Source of the DNA: DATFYI01 sp035315125
GTDB lineage: Bacteria > Chloroflexota > Anaerolineae > Anaerolineales > Anaerolineaceae
Direction: 5' to 3'
Length of the DNA stretch: 14,477 bases
Assembly: GCA_035315125.1 (NCBI GenBank)
Contig: DATFYI010000234.1
Location: 1 to 14,477 of the forward strand
Of this stretch, positions 1 to 6,730 are shown piece by piece. Both the position numbers and the translations under genes were made by a program. The notes below the pieces were generated by a model. The model had not been told where the DNA came from and did no database searches. It saw only the letters and a list, made by a program, of their open reading frames with translations. Position 1 is the stretch's first letter, and the number at the start of each line of letters is the position of its first letter.

Positions 1-398
1 GCATCTCGACCGTGCTGGTGCCCGGCTGTGTGGATATGTGCAACTTTGGCGGGGTAGATACCATCCCGGAAAAGTACCGGGGGCGTAACCTGTACAAATG
101 GAACCCAAACGTCACTCTGATGCGCACGAATGTGGCCGAGAACAAAGTGATGGGCGAAATGATCGCCCAGGCCGCCAATGAATCGAAAGGCCCGGTGGTG
201 ATTTTACTGCCGCTCAAAGGCGTGTCGATGCTGGACAGCCCGGGTAATCCTTTTTGGGATCCGGAGGCCGACCAGGCTTGCTACGATGCGATTAAAGCGA
301 ATTTGAAACCCGGCATCCGGCTGGTTGAGCTGGATTACAACATCAATGACCCTGAGTTCGCCGATAAAGCGGCCGAGTTGCTGCTGGAGATATTGTAA
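1..398 (+). CDS. Tm-1-like ATP-binding domain protein (UPF0261), 3' part
   Basis: This is the C-terminal part of a gene whose start lies before the window; the frame is open from base 3 and ends with TAA at 396-398, leaving about 131 residues. The stretch with PGCVDMCNFGG, then PEKYRGRNLY, NPNVTLMRT, GPVVILLPLKGVSMLD and FWDPEAD, ending with INDPEFA, is the characteristic C-terminal pattern of the Tm-1-like/UPF0261 family. In the tomato antiviral protein Tm-1 this ATP-binding domain is fused to a TIM-barrel domain; here the barrel is the separate next gene, about 70 bp downstream on the same strand, so the two probably form an operon and a complex. The reaction catalysed is not established. 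Family assignment is confident; function is not. Confidence 0.9.
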   Translation, partial: ISTVLVPGCVDMCNFGGVDTIPEKYRGRNLYKWNPNVTLMRTNVAENKVMGEMIAQAANESKGPVVILLPLKGVSMLDSPGNPFWDPEADQACYDAIKANLKPGIRLVELDYNINDPEFADKAAELLLEIL

Positions 399-460
399 AG
401 TGCACTTTAAGCACTACCAGGATGTTAATTGTATGAATGGACGACAAATCAATACTCATT

Positions 461-466
461 GGAGGT
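461..466 (+). promoter_or_regulatory. Shine-Dalgarno site of the TIM-barrel gene
   Basis: GGAGGT lies 4 bases before the ATG at 471. It decides the start of the downstream gene: the frame is open further upstream to a TTG at 429, but that codon has no comparable ribosome-binding site and would add 14 unconserved-looking residues. Confidence 0.8.
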
Positions 467-470
467 TAGA

Positions 471-1301
471 ATGGCAATCGCACGTCAAGAAATCATCCGG
501 CGCTTGCAGGCCCAGGTAGCCGCCGGAATACCGATCGTCGGCTGTGGGGCCGGTACGGGTATCAGCGCCAAATTTTCCGAGGCCGGCGGGGCAGACCTGA
601 TTATCATCTACAACTCAGGGCGTTACCGCATGGCCGGACGGGGCTCTTTAGCTGGTCTGATGGCCTATGGCGATGCTAACCAGATTGTGGTGGATATGGC
701 AGCCGAAGTGCTGCCGGTGGTCAAGAACACGCCGGTGCTGGCGGGCGTCAACGGAACAGATCCATTTCGACTGATGCCAGTTTTCCTGAGACAGCTCAAG
801 GAGATCGGTTTTTCGGGTATTCAGAACTTTCCAACGGTGGGGCTGATCGACGGCAACTTCCGCGCCAACCTGGAAGCGACCGGCATGGGCTATGACAAGG
901 AAATCGAAACCATCCGGCTGGCGCGCCAGGCCGACCTGTTTACTTCGCCTTACGTCTTTGACGTAGATCAGGCCAAAGCCATGGCCGAAGCCGGTGCGGA
1001 CGTGCTGGTGGCGCATGTGGGTCTGACCACCTCCGGCACGATCGGGGCGTCGGTGGCGCTGACCTTAGATCAGGCCATCGAGCGGGTGATGGTGATCGCC
1101 GAAGCCGGGCGTATAGTTCGCAAGGACCTGCTGGTAATCTGTCATGGCGGCCCGTTTGACGAGCCGGAAAGCGTGGGCAAGGCCCTGCTCAGGATGCCTG
1201 GCATCGATGGTTTCTTTGGCGCGTCCAGCATCGAGCGCCTGCCAACCGAGCGGGCCATCGCCGGGCAGGTGAACCACTTTAAAGGGATGAAGTTGGCCTG
1301 A
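471..1301 (+). CDS. Phosphoenolpyruvate hydrolase-like TIM-barrel protein
   Basis: A 276-residue protein starting at the ATG served by GGAGGT. It belongs to the PEP-hydrolase/TIM-barrel family that matches the C-terminal half of tomato Tm-1 and is related to the phosphoenolpyruvate mutase/isocitrate lyase type of barrel. Visible landmarks are GCGAGTGISAKFSEAGGADL near the N-terminus, YNSGRYRM, LAGVNGTDPF, GIQNFPTVGLIDG, ATGMGYDKE, TSPYVFDVDQA and AHVGLTTSGTIGAS. The protein has no signal peptide or membrane segment and should be cytoplasmic. It follows the Tm-1-like gene in the same direction, and their pairing or fusion is widespread, suggesting that they act together; the substrate is unknown. 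Its last 23 bases overlap the 3' end of the convergent ComB-family gene. The family call is strong; PEP hydrolysis itself is only a family label. Confidence 0.92.
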   Translation: MAIARQEIIRRLQAQVAAGIPIVGCGAGTGISAKFSEAGGADLIIIYNSGRYRMAGRGSLAGLMAYGDANQIVVDMAAEVLPVVKNTPVLAGVNGTDPFRLMPVFLRQLKEIGFSGIQNFPTVGLIDGNFRANLEATGMGYDKEIETIRLARQADLFTSPYVFDVDQAKAMAEAGADVLVAHVGLTTSGTIGASVALTLDQAIERVMVIAEAGRIVRKDLLVICHGGPFDEPESVGKALLRMPGIDGFFGASSIERLPTERAIAGQVNHFKGMKLA

Positions 1302-1992
1302 AGGGCATTGTAACGGGCTGCATGATATGCAACCCGTTTTCCCGCCAAACCGGCATGGCAAAGTTAAAACGGTCTACGGCAGTACAATAGTCTAGATCGC
1401 TCAAGGGAAAGGCGGGTTGGTTTCCGGCACGGAACAACCCGCCGTTTTTTGATTCGATCACCCGGCGAATATAAGGCGCCGGATCAGGTTGCTGGCGCTC
1501 TAATAAAGCCTGGATATATTCAGAACAGGCCTGGTCCTCGTCGCCGCGCCCATCCGGCTGCAAGCCGGAAATTACGAAAGACACCAGCCGCGGGGCTGCC
1601 GCCAGGATGAAGTCAGCCGTGGCCCGGGCACAGCAAAAACTGGTCGCCAATAAGCTTTCGGCCCGTTGGCTGCGCACAACGCCCTGCGTGCCGGCGCTGG
1701 AGCGGTGAATGAGGACAGCGTCTGTCAGGTCTTGTGAAACAATCTGGCTGGGCGAATTTCCGAACTCAAAACCTTCAATTGGGTAGCCATCGATCTCGCC
1801 CATCAGATGCGCTTCCGGCATTTCTCGCTTAATCTGGAAGGCTTGTTCGACACTGCTGACCAGAATAATCTGGCGGGCGCCGGCTGCAAAGGCATAGGCA
1901 GCCGTCGAAAATGCTCGCAGCACGTCGATCACCACCACTAAACCGGCAGCTTGCTGGCAATCGTAGTTTGAGTACCGTTTGAATTCCATCAT
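1279..1992 (-). CDS. 2-phosphosulfolactate phosphatase family protein (ComB-like)
   Basis: A 237-residue cytoplasmic protein of normal length for the ComB family, Mg2+-dependent acid phosphatases that remove phosphate from 2-phosphosulfolactate in coenzyme M biosynthesis. Family motifs are all present: VVIDVLRAFSTA (Asp23, Arg26), GEIDGYPIEGF (Glu66), GNSP at 78-81, HRSSAGTQG at 96-104 and the acidic GRGDEDQACSEY near 148-159. The frame opens with two ATG codons; the first (1990-1992) is only 2 bp past the stop of the preceding gene, so co-transcription and translational coupling are likely. Many bacteria without coenzyme M carry ComB relatives, and no other coenzyme M gene is visible here, so the physiological substrate remains open. 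The 3' end overlaps the convergent TIM-barrel gene by 23 bp. Confidence 0.88.
   Translation of the reverse strand: MMEFKRYSNYDCQQAAGLVVVIDVLRAFSTAAYAFAAGARQIILVSSVEQAFQIKREMPEAHLMGEIDGYPIEGFEFGNSPSQIVSQDLTDAVLIHRSSAGTQGVVRSQRAESLLATSFCCARATADFILAAAPRLVSFVISGLQPDGRGDEDQACSEYIQALLERQQPDPAPYIRRVIESKNGGLFRAGNQPAFPLSDLDYCTAVDRFNFAMPVWRENGLHIMQPVTMPFRPTSSL
1312..1340 (+). terminator. Hairpin with T-run, likely terminator of the Tm-1/TIM-barrel operon
   Basis: AACGGG and TGCAT at 1312-1323 pair with ATGCA and CCCGTT at 1327-1338 around a GAT loop, with one internal mismatch (C1318/A1332). Four T residues (1337-1340) overlap the 3' arm. It begins 10 bases after the stop of the plus-strand gene, as expected for intrinsic termination. 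It lies inside the coding 3' end of the minus-strand ComB-family gene, so it must also be compatible with that protein's C-terminus. The T-run is short, so efficiency is uncertain. Confidence 0.55.
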
Positions 1993-1994
1993 GC

Positions 1995-2771
1995 CTAAGG
2001 GTTCCCCAGTAATGCTTTATCAAAATTAACCAGCGTTTGGCTCAGCAACAACAGGTCAGATTGAGCCCGGGTTGGATCGTCCACCAGGTCGGAATTGACC
2101 TGTGTCAGACGGGCATCCAGGTTGCCAGCGATGCTGGGATCGACCGCCTGGATGGAAGGCAGCAGCTTATTGAGGACGGTGCGGGCATCCGCCAGATTGC
2201 GCTGAGCGCTCGGGCCGTCCTTATTGAGCACAGCCAGGCTGGCAGCGTCAATCGGATCGAGCAGCTCGATCAGGCTGGCGCCCAACTCTGCTTTTTGCAA
2301 TTCGGATTGAGATTTTTGCAGGTTGATTTGCAGGGCGGCCAACCGGGCCTGATCGGCTGAGAGAGTGGCCTGCAGCGCGCTGATCTGCTGCCGGTTCGAT
2401 GCCAGGGTAGCCTCAACAGTGTTGATCTCAACCAGATCAGGCCGCACCAGGATAAAGTAAAACAGCATCCCCAGCGCAAACATGAGCAGCCCATACAGGA
2501 AGGCGCGTACTGAGGCGCGTAGATTCCGGCCCAGGCTCGTTTCGGGGGAAAAAAGAAAATGGGCCAGGCGTTGAAACAGGCCGGGGCGGGGCACAGCATT
2601 GGTTTCGCTCGCAGCAGGTTGAATGGGTTCTACTTGTGGTGTTTGAGTGGCAGTTTCAACCTGCAACTCGGCTGGAGTTTCAGCAGAAGCATCGGCCGCA
2701 ACGTCAGCCGGCAGCTCGGGCGGTTTTTCGATCGGAGGTTGGTTGGGCTGAGGCAAATTTTCCGAATCCAT
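1995..2771 (-). CDS. Single-pass membrane protein with Pro/Glu/Ala-rich N-terminus and coiled coil
   Basis: A 258-residue protein that I cannot assign to a named family. Residues 1-62 are rich in Pro, Glu, Ala and Thr and look disordered; one hydrophobic helix spans about 88-110 (AFLYGLLMFALGMLFYFILV); residues about 117-164 form a Gln/Leu/Ala-rich heptad-like coiled coil (NRQQISALQATLSADQARL); the rest is a helical tail. The likely topology is an anchored protein with a long helical domain on one side, as in scaffold or envelope-organising proteins. I chose the ATG at 2769-2771; the frame extends five codons to a TTG at 2784-2786, but the ATG has a modest AGAGA upstream. It is the first gene of a two-gene unit with the ComB-like gene. 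The function is unknown and no enzyme motif is present. Confidence 0.75.
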   Translation of the reverse strand: MDSENLPQPNQPPIEKPPELPADVAADASAETPAELQVETATQTPQVEPIQPAASETNAVPRPGLFQRLAHFLFSPETSLGRNLRASVRAFLYGLLMFALGMLFYFILVRPDLVEINTVEATLASNRQQISALQATLSADQARLAALQINLQKSQSELQKAELGASLIELLDPIDAASLAVLNKDGPSAQRNLADARTVLNKLLPSIQAVDPSIAGNLDARLTQVNSDLVDDPTRAQSDLLLLSQTLVNFDKALLGNP

Positions 2772-2814
2772 AAAGTCTCTTGGCAAGCATTACGGTTAGA
2801 TATAACATAATATA

Positions 2815-2851
2815 CCCTGAAATTCCGTCATGCGATGACGGAATTTCAGGG
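2815..2851. repeat. Perfect 16-bp inverted repeat, 5-nt loop
   Basis: CCCTGAAATTCCGTCA at 2815-2830 is the exact reverse complement of TGACGGAATTTCAGGG at 2836-2851, around the loop TGCGA. It lies 43 bases upstream of the coiled-coil gene start. Neither side carries a good run of T, so an intrinsic terminator is not the best reading. The minus-strand side is followed by AT-rich sequence with TATATT-like elements, so a 5'-leader structure, an operator or a dispersed palindromic element are all possible. Confidence 0.7.
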
Positions 2852-2859
2852 TGATCGTC

Positions 2860-2970
2860 TTACTCGGGCAATATGCCCCTTTCGATCTGGTCTACTGCCA
2901 TCTGGGCTTCGGCTGCGCCCAGGCCAGTCAGCTTGCGATATTTCAACATAGCTTGCAGCTTCTTGCCTGG
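2860..2970 (-). pseudogene. Remnant resembling a ribosomal L7/L12 C-terminal domain-like protein
   Basis: The minus-strand frame ending in TAA at 2860-2862 reads PGKKLQAMLKYRKLTGLG and then AAEAQMAVDQIERGILPE. This resembles the start of the L7/L12 C-terminal fold found in ribosomal L12 and in small bacterial proteins (pattern K-x-Y-R-x-x-T-G-L-G-x-x-E-A-x-x-A-V). The frame is closed upstream by a TAA at 2971-2973, so only about 36 codons survive, of which 29 could be read from an ATG at 2947-2949. There is no recognisable ribosome-binding site. Another minus-strand frame is open over 2846-3091 and could hold a frameshifted N-terminal part, but I do not recognise it. Best read as a truncated relic; a real 29-residue peptide is the alternative. 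Confidence 0.4.
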
Positions 2971-3045
2971 TTAACCAAGCTTGAATGGTGGTATATTTCG
3001 CCGGGATGCTGGTATTTTCCGGTAAGAAGTTATTTTCCACATCAA

Positions 3046-3083
3046 ACTGGCCCCCGGTGTTGATTAAATGGCAGGGGGCCAGT
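3046..3083 (-). terminator. 10-bp GC-rich hairpin downstream of the S53 peptidase gene
   Basis: ACTGGCCCCC at 3046-3055 pairs perfectly with GGGGGCCAGT at 3074-3083 across an 18-nt loop, starting about 25 bases past the peptidase stop on the minus strand. Only TTT follows on that strand, so it is a weak candidate for intrinsic termination. It may alternatively protect the 3' end of the mRNA. Confidence 0.4.
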
Positions 3084-3108
3084 GCATGCAATTAAAACAA
3101 AATTGCTT

Positions 3109-5034
3109 TTACTTTAATGCGTCTAAGAACCCGCTAGCTGGCGTGCCTACACCGGTCACATCATCGTAGCCAGGGGTTGTTTGCAGGCTGAGGGTCTGGT
3201 TGGCCGTGCGCAGGACATAGGCCAGGCCTGCGCTGGCGTCGACGCCGTTTACATAGTTGGTGCGCACCACAGCTACTGTACTGGTGGGGGTGACCACGTC
3301 AGTAAAGGCGGCTGAGCCGGCCAGGCTGTAAAAGAGCGGGTTGGCAAAGCCGTGAGGTGCATGATGGGACTGGTCGGCCAGGGCCATGATGCCAGCCATG
3401 ATCGGGCTGGATAGGCTGGTGCCTCCAATGCGGTATTCTGAGTATTTAACCGATCCATCCGGGAAGGTTTGGGTCTGGCCAATCAGATAGCCAGCATTTG
3501 GATCGGCCAGGGCGGCAATATCTGGCACTGCCCGGCCGGTACGACCTTGGGCGGTGAAGACCGAGCTCTGCACCACGCCAACCTGGTACCACGGCTCGCC
3601 AAACAGCTGGCTCACGCCGCCGCCCGCCCCGTAAATCCAATCGCCTGGCGCAGCCGGCGACCAGTCGCTTCCAGTCCAGCTAGAAGAGGTGGTCCCCCAA
3701 CCGGTTTCAAACAGGTAGTTATTGGTTTCGCCGACCGCCAGAGTAGTGCCGCCCACGGCGGTCACGTACGGGCTGGAGGCAGGCCAATCGGCCGTTGCAT
3801 AGCCTTCGACCAGCGACTCGTCGCTATTATCACCGGATGAGAAGTAAATGCCGATGCCTTCGACCACTCCTTGCAGGATGGTGTCTTCAATGGGCTTTAT
3901 AAAACCGGGTGCCAGCAGCTCGGTATCCCAACCGTACGAGTTGGTCACGATCTGAGCCAATTGCCGGTCAACTACATGGTTCAGCGCTGCATCCAGGTCC
4001 TGAAAGGCATTGGGCGCGCCAACATAGATAATTTTGGCAGCCGGTGCCATGCCATGGACAGACTCAACATCCAAAGTCTCCTCACCGGACCAGCCCTGGG
4101 GATCCTGTTTCTGGCCCTTCTCCGGGTGCTTATAGGTGCCCGGAGCAACCACCTGCTGGAGCTGGCCGTTGCTCATGCTGGGCAGGCCGCGGTTAGTCGA
4201 CCACTGGTTCACATCCTGTAGCAGGGTGGCCGAGGCAAAAGCGTCGATAATTGCAACGGTCTGGCCTTTGCCATCGTACGTGCTTGGGATACCATAGGCG
4301 CCTTTGATTTGTTTTGGAGTATAACCGCACGGCGCGTAGGGTAGGGCTCCGGTGCCATATGGGTTGGTAAAACCAGTAACAGGATTTTGATCCCAGTAGC
4401 TCGAGCAAGGCGCGGCGCTGACAAAAGCCGCCGGCGGGGGCGCATCGCTGCCAATGTGGTTGGTATGCACAAATTGAGCGCTGTCATCCAGCCCGACCAC
4501 GCCTTCAACCACGCTTGCCAGCGAACTGGGAATGGAGACGTCATTGCCCGGGGAACGCACCGTCAGCCCGTCCACGTTATACATCCCAAAAGTAGTCCCA
4601 AAGGCAGCCTGGGCCTGAGCTACCGTACCCTCTGCCGCGACATAATGATTATTGGTGGGTGTATAGACCACTGTAAAGCCCTGGCTTTTCAGCCAGCTTT
4701 GGACTGCACTCACATCGGCCTGGCTCGGCGCAAACTGCTGGCGGAACTTGCCTGCGCTCAGGAATTGACCATAGGATGAGCTATGCGGGTCCGATACGGC
4801 GCGAGCCAATGCCTCAACCGCGCTGGGGTTATTCCAACCCAAATACACCCGGAACCCGAGCGGGGTAGACGGGCTGGTTGCCCCAACGTAATTTTTGGAA
4901 TTTGCCCAGGACGGGATACTGCCAGGCAGTGTACTGCGGCCCTGACCCGATGCCGCACTCGCAGTTGTAAAGATGAGAGCATTCATGATCAATGCCAGTG
5001 CGACCATTATATTGAGAAACTTATATCGCTGCAT
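3109..5034 (-). CDS. Secreted S53 family serine-carboxyl peptidase (sedolisin/kumamolisin type)
   Basis: A 641-residue extracellular acid endopeptidase, probably for scavenging protein. It starts at the ATG at 5032-5034 with AAGGAG 7 bases upstream; an in-frame start 17 codons earlier would bury the signal peptide. Residues 1-28 are a signal peptide (FLNIMVALALIMNALIFTTA, then ASA). About 40-190 is the pro-kumamolisin activation domain and about 215-641 the catalytic domain. The S53 residues are all visible: Glu318 and Asp322 in GEETLDVE, oxyanion Asp402 in SSGDNSDE and nucleophile Ser540 in GGTSLSSP. Asp579 in FTDV and Asp624/625 in GYDDVTGVGTP fit the calcium site. Cys210 and Cys236 could form a disulfide. 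The protein should be autoprocessed at low pH. It is monocistronic, with its own promoter at 5110-5139. Confidence 0.95.
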   Translation of the reverse strand: MQRYKFLNIMVALALIMNALIFTTASAASGQGRSTLPGSIPSWANSKNYVGATSPSTPLGFRVYLGWNNPSAVEALARAVSDPHSSSYGQFLSAGKFRQQFAPSQADVSAVQSWLKSQGFTVVYTPTNNHYVAAEGTVAQAQAAFGTTFGMYNVDGLTVRSPGNDVSIPSSLASVVEGVVGLDDSAQFVHTNHIGSDAPPPAAFVSAAPCSSYWDQNPVTGFTNPYGTGALPYAPCGYTPKQIKGAYGIPSTYDGKGQTVAIIDAFASATLLQDVNQWSTNRGLPSMSNGQLQQVVAPGTYKHPEKGQKQDPQGWSGEETLDVESVHGMAPAAKIIYVGAPNAFQDLDAALNHVVDRQLAQIVTNSYGWDTELLAPGFIKPIEDTILQGVVEGIGIYFSSGDNSDESLVEGYATADWPASSPYVTAVGGTTLAVGETNNYLFETGWGTTSSSWTGSDWSPAAPGDWIYGAGGGVSQLFGEPWYQVGVVQSSVFTAQGRTGRAVPDIAALADPNAGYLIGQTQTFPDGSVKYSEYRIGGTSLSSPIMAGIMALADQSHHAPHGFANPLFYSLAGSAAFTDVVTPTSTVAVVRTNYVNGVDASAGLAYVLRTANQTLSLQTTPGYDDVTGVGTPASGFLDALK

Positions 5035-5109
5035 GATTATTCTCCTTGAAAAATGGTTGGTTCGGCTTCGGGCCTCATCTTTCACCCCAAGGCCTACTGG
5101 TTATTCGTT

Positions 5110-5139
5110 AGTATAACTTAAAAGATCACTATGATTCAA
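5110..5139 (-). promoter_or_regulatory. Sigma-70-type promoter of the S53 peptidase gene
   Basis: On the minus strand, TTGAAT (5134-5139) and TATACT (5110-5115) are separated by 18 bases, about 75 bp upstream of the peptidase ATG. A short perfect dyad, AATATG/CATATT with a TTTT loop at 5138-5153, touches the -35 box and could be an operator. Confidence 0.5.
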
Positions 5140-5245
5140 TATGTTTTCATATTAACCAACCCTTCAGCACTGTCCTATGGTGTTAAATACCGAATGATTC
5201 GGTTGGCCAGCGAAACTTAATGCAGAATAGAATGAAGTCCTGGTT

Positions 5246-5251
5246 TATAAT
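5246..5251 (+). promoter_or_regulatory. Possible -10 element of the methyltransferase gene
   Basis: A consensus TATAAT lies 41 bases before the ATG at 5293. I see no convincing -35 at 16-18 bases upstream, so this is tentative. Confidence 0.3.
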
Positions 5252-5292
5252 TTCTATTAGATTTACAGCAGCATTTTGAAACCAGGTCATGC

Positions 5293-5865
5293 ATGCATAG
5301 CCCTTTCAGAGAAATCCTTATCGCTTTGGTGTTCCTGTTTATCATTGTATGGCTAATCACTTCCCGGAAAACCGTAGCGATAAAAAAAATTGAAGACCCC
5401 TTCTCCAGCCTTCTGCACAGCGCTCTTTTAATCGCCGGATTTTTGATCATCTTGCTGAACAGATTTCAAACCGGACTTTTGGCGATTCAAATGATCCCCG
5501 CCAACCTGACCATCGAAATTGTTGGGGTGATCCTTTCAGCGGTTGGGATGGGGCTCTCCATCTGGGCACGCGCCATTCTGGGCGCCAACTGGAGCGCCAA
5601 GGTAGCGATTAAAGAGGGTCAACAACTGATCCAAAAGGGGCCTTACGCTATCGTCAGAAACCCAATCTACACCGGATCTCTAATCTACATCTTTGGGGCT
5701 GCTCTGGTTTGCGGGCAGGTGCGTGGTTTGTTGGGGCTGGCCCTGGTGCTGGTTGCCGTCTGGCACAAAGCCAGAACAGAGGAAAGATTTCTATGCGAAG
5801 AATTTGGCGAGGAATACCGCCAGTATCAAAAACGGGTAAAGTTTATGATTCCGTTCATTATTTAA
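5293..5865 (+). CDS. Isoprenylcysteine carboxyl methyltransferase (ICMT)/PEMT-like membrane protein
   Basis: A 190-residue integral membrane protein. Hydrophobic segments lie at about 8-23, 38-56, 70-92 and 129-157. The C-terminal half carries the ICMT/phospholipid methyltransferase signature: KGPYAIVRNPIYTG at 115-128 (counterpart of GPYxxVRHPxYxG), then RTEERFLCEEFGEEY and YQKRV near 161-182, which form the SAM and lipid-facing site. The usual His of RHP is Asn123 here, a variation seen in the family. Bacterial members methylate diverse small or lipid substrates and rarely a prenyl-cysteine, so the substrate is unknown. The start is the second of two overlapping ATGs, because the first (5289) meets a stop after three codons; only a weak CAGG precedes it. 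It appears monocistronic, divergent from the S53 peptidase gene. Confidence 0.85.
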   Translation: MHSPFREILIALVFLFIIVWLITSRKTVAIKKIEDPFSSLLHSALLIAGFLIILLNRFQTGLLAIQMIPANLTIEIVGVILSAVGMGLSIWARAILGANWSAKVAIKEGQQLIQKGPYAIVRNPIYTGSLIYIFGAALVCGQVRGLLGLALVLVAVWHKARTEERFLCEEFGEEYRQYQKRVKFMIPFII

Positions 5866-6175
5866 CGGGATGAGGATATTGTTTTTCTTCTCAAATTACA
5901 CCTATTATGCCTCCCGCCTGGGCAACGATCGAGCAGGTGCATATGAAGGAATACCAGCGTTGGATTGAACATCGGGCGAAGCGTCGATATTCCACACCAC
6001 AAACAAATCAAACTGGCGAAAGGTTCCTAAACAAAATTTCTTCCAAAAATTGACGTACAATTAATATAGTTTTGATCTGATAGTAGATGGCGAGATTAAA
6101 AACCTCCCCGTTTCTTTTTTCTCATAAAATACCCCGTATCCTTTTCTTTATTTTTCCGTCCTATTAATAAATCAA
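5866..6175. other. Intergenic stretch upstream of the sigma factor gene
   Basis: About 310 bases. The right half (from about 6055) is AT-rich and pyrimidine-rich and presumably carries the promoter of the sigma operon, although I cannot fix its boxes. The left half contains only a short open frame at 5907-6053. No hairpin of note is seen after the methyltransferase gene. Confidence 0.4.
5907..6053 (+). CDS. Short unrecognised open frame, possible remnant
   Basis: ATG to TGA gives 48 codons reading MPPAWATIEQVHMKEYQRW, then IEHRAKRRYSTPQ and a polar tail. The middle is charged and could be one helix, faintly like the N-terminal region of a phage-type integrase, but the resemblance is too weak to name. 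There is no ribosome-binding site before the ATG. It may be chance, or the end of a decayed gene. Confidence 0.2.
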   Translation: MPPAWATIEQVHMKEYQRWIEHRAKRRYSTPQTNQTGERFLNKISSKN

Positions 6176-6730
6176 ATGGATCCCTTGCAGGAACTGGAGT
6201 TGCTGAGAGGTGCAAAAAATCTAGACCCCGACGCTCTGACAGCTATCTATGACTGTTTTAGTGGTTCTTTGTACGCCTACAGCATGCACATGCTCGGAGA
6301 TCCGCAACTGGCAGAAGAGTGTGTGGCCGATACCTTTAGCCGCTTTTTAGACGCTCTTCATAAAGGGTATGGCCCCAAGGATTACCTGAAAGCCTACCTC
6401 TACCAGGTTGCCCACAATTGGATCACCGACCATTTCCGCCAGCAGCCCGCTTTAACCGTTGAATTGGATGAAGAAGTACCCAGCGCAGATCAATCCAATC
6501 CCCAACGATCGCTGGATCAGAGTTACCAGGAGGAAAAAATGCGCTCAGCCTTACTCCATTTGACAGCCGATCAACGCCAGGTGATTGTGCTGCGCTTTTT
6601 GGAAGGCTGGGATAGCGCAGAAGTGGCGGCAGCTTTGAACAAACCGCTGGGTGCTGTCAAAGCGTTACAACTGCGAGCACTCAAATCCCTCAAAAAGAAT
6701 TTATCACCAGATGATATCGACCGACCATGA
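6176..6730 (+). CDS. ECF-type RNA polymerase sigma factor (sigma-70 family)
   Basis: A 184-residue sigma factor with only the two ECF domains. Region 2 covers about 19-88 (ALTAIYDCFSGSLYAYSMHM, then DPQLAEECVADTFSRF and YLYQVAHNWITDHFR), and region 4 covers about 117-175 with the -35-binding helix-turn-helix in SAEVAAALNKPLGAVKALQL followed by RALKSLKK. The acidic linker (about 95-115) is normal for the group. The ATG at 6176 has no Shine-Dalgarno sequence; a TATTAAT lies 7 bases upstream, which may indicate a transcript with little or no leader. Its stop overlaps the next start by 4 bp (ATGA), so the next product, a DUF5667-type membrane protein, is translationally coupled and is the natural candidate regulator. 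Target promoters cannot be read from this window. Confidence 0.92.
   Translation: MDPLQELELLRGAKNLDPDALTAIYDCFSGSLYAYSMHMLGDPQLAEECVADTFSRFLDALHKGYGPKDYLKAYLYQVAHNWITDHFRQQPALTVELDEEVPSADQSNPQRSLDQSYQEEKMRSALLHLTADQRQVIVLRFLEGWDSAEVAAALNKPLGAVKALQLRALKSLKKNLSPDDIDRP

Larger units (their letters stand above)
2772..3108. other. Gene-poor gap with two hairpins and a gene fragment
   Basis: About 340 bases between two minus-strand units. It contains the 16-bp perfect inverted repeat at 2815-2851, an L7/L12-like coding remnant at 2860-2970 and a 10-bp inverted repeat at 3046-3083 downstream of the peptidase gene. I see no intact gene. Confidence 0.6.

Noticed and set aside
429..470. N-terminal extension of the TIM-barrel protein from a TTG
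   Set aside because: GGAGGT directly before the ATG at 471 marks the real start, and the extension looks unrelated to the family.
648..1016. Long antisense frame opposite the TIM-barrel gene
   Set aside because: Low-complexity His/Arg-rich product with no start signal; the plus-strand frame matches a known family.
2815..2851. Terminal inverted repeat of an insertion sequence or MITE
   Set aside because: The two arms are separated by only 5 bases, there is no target-site duplication at the flanks, and no transposase is present.
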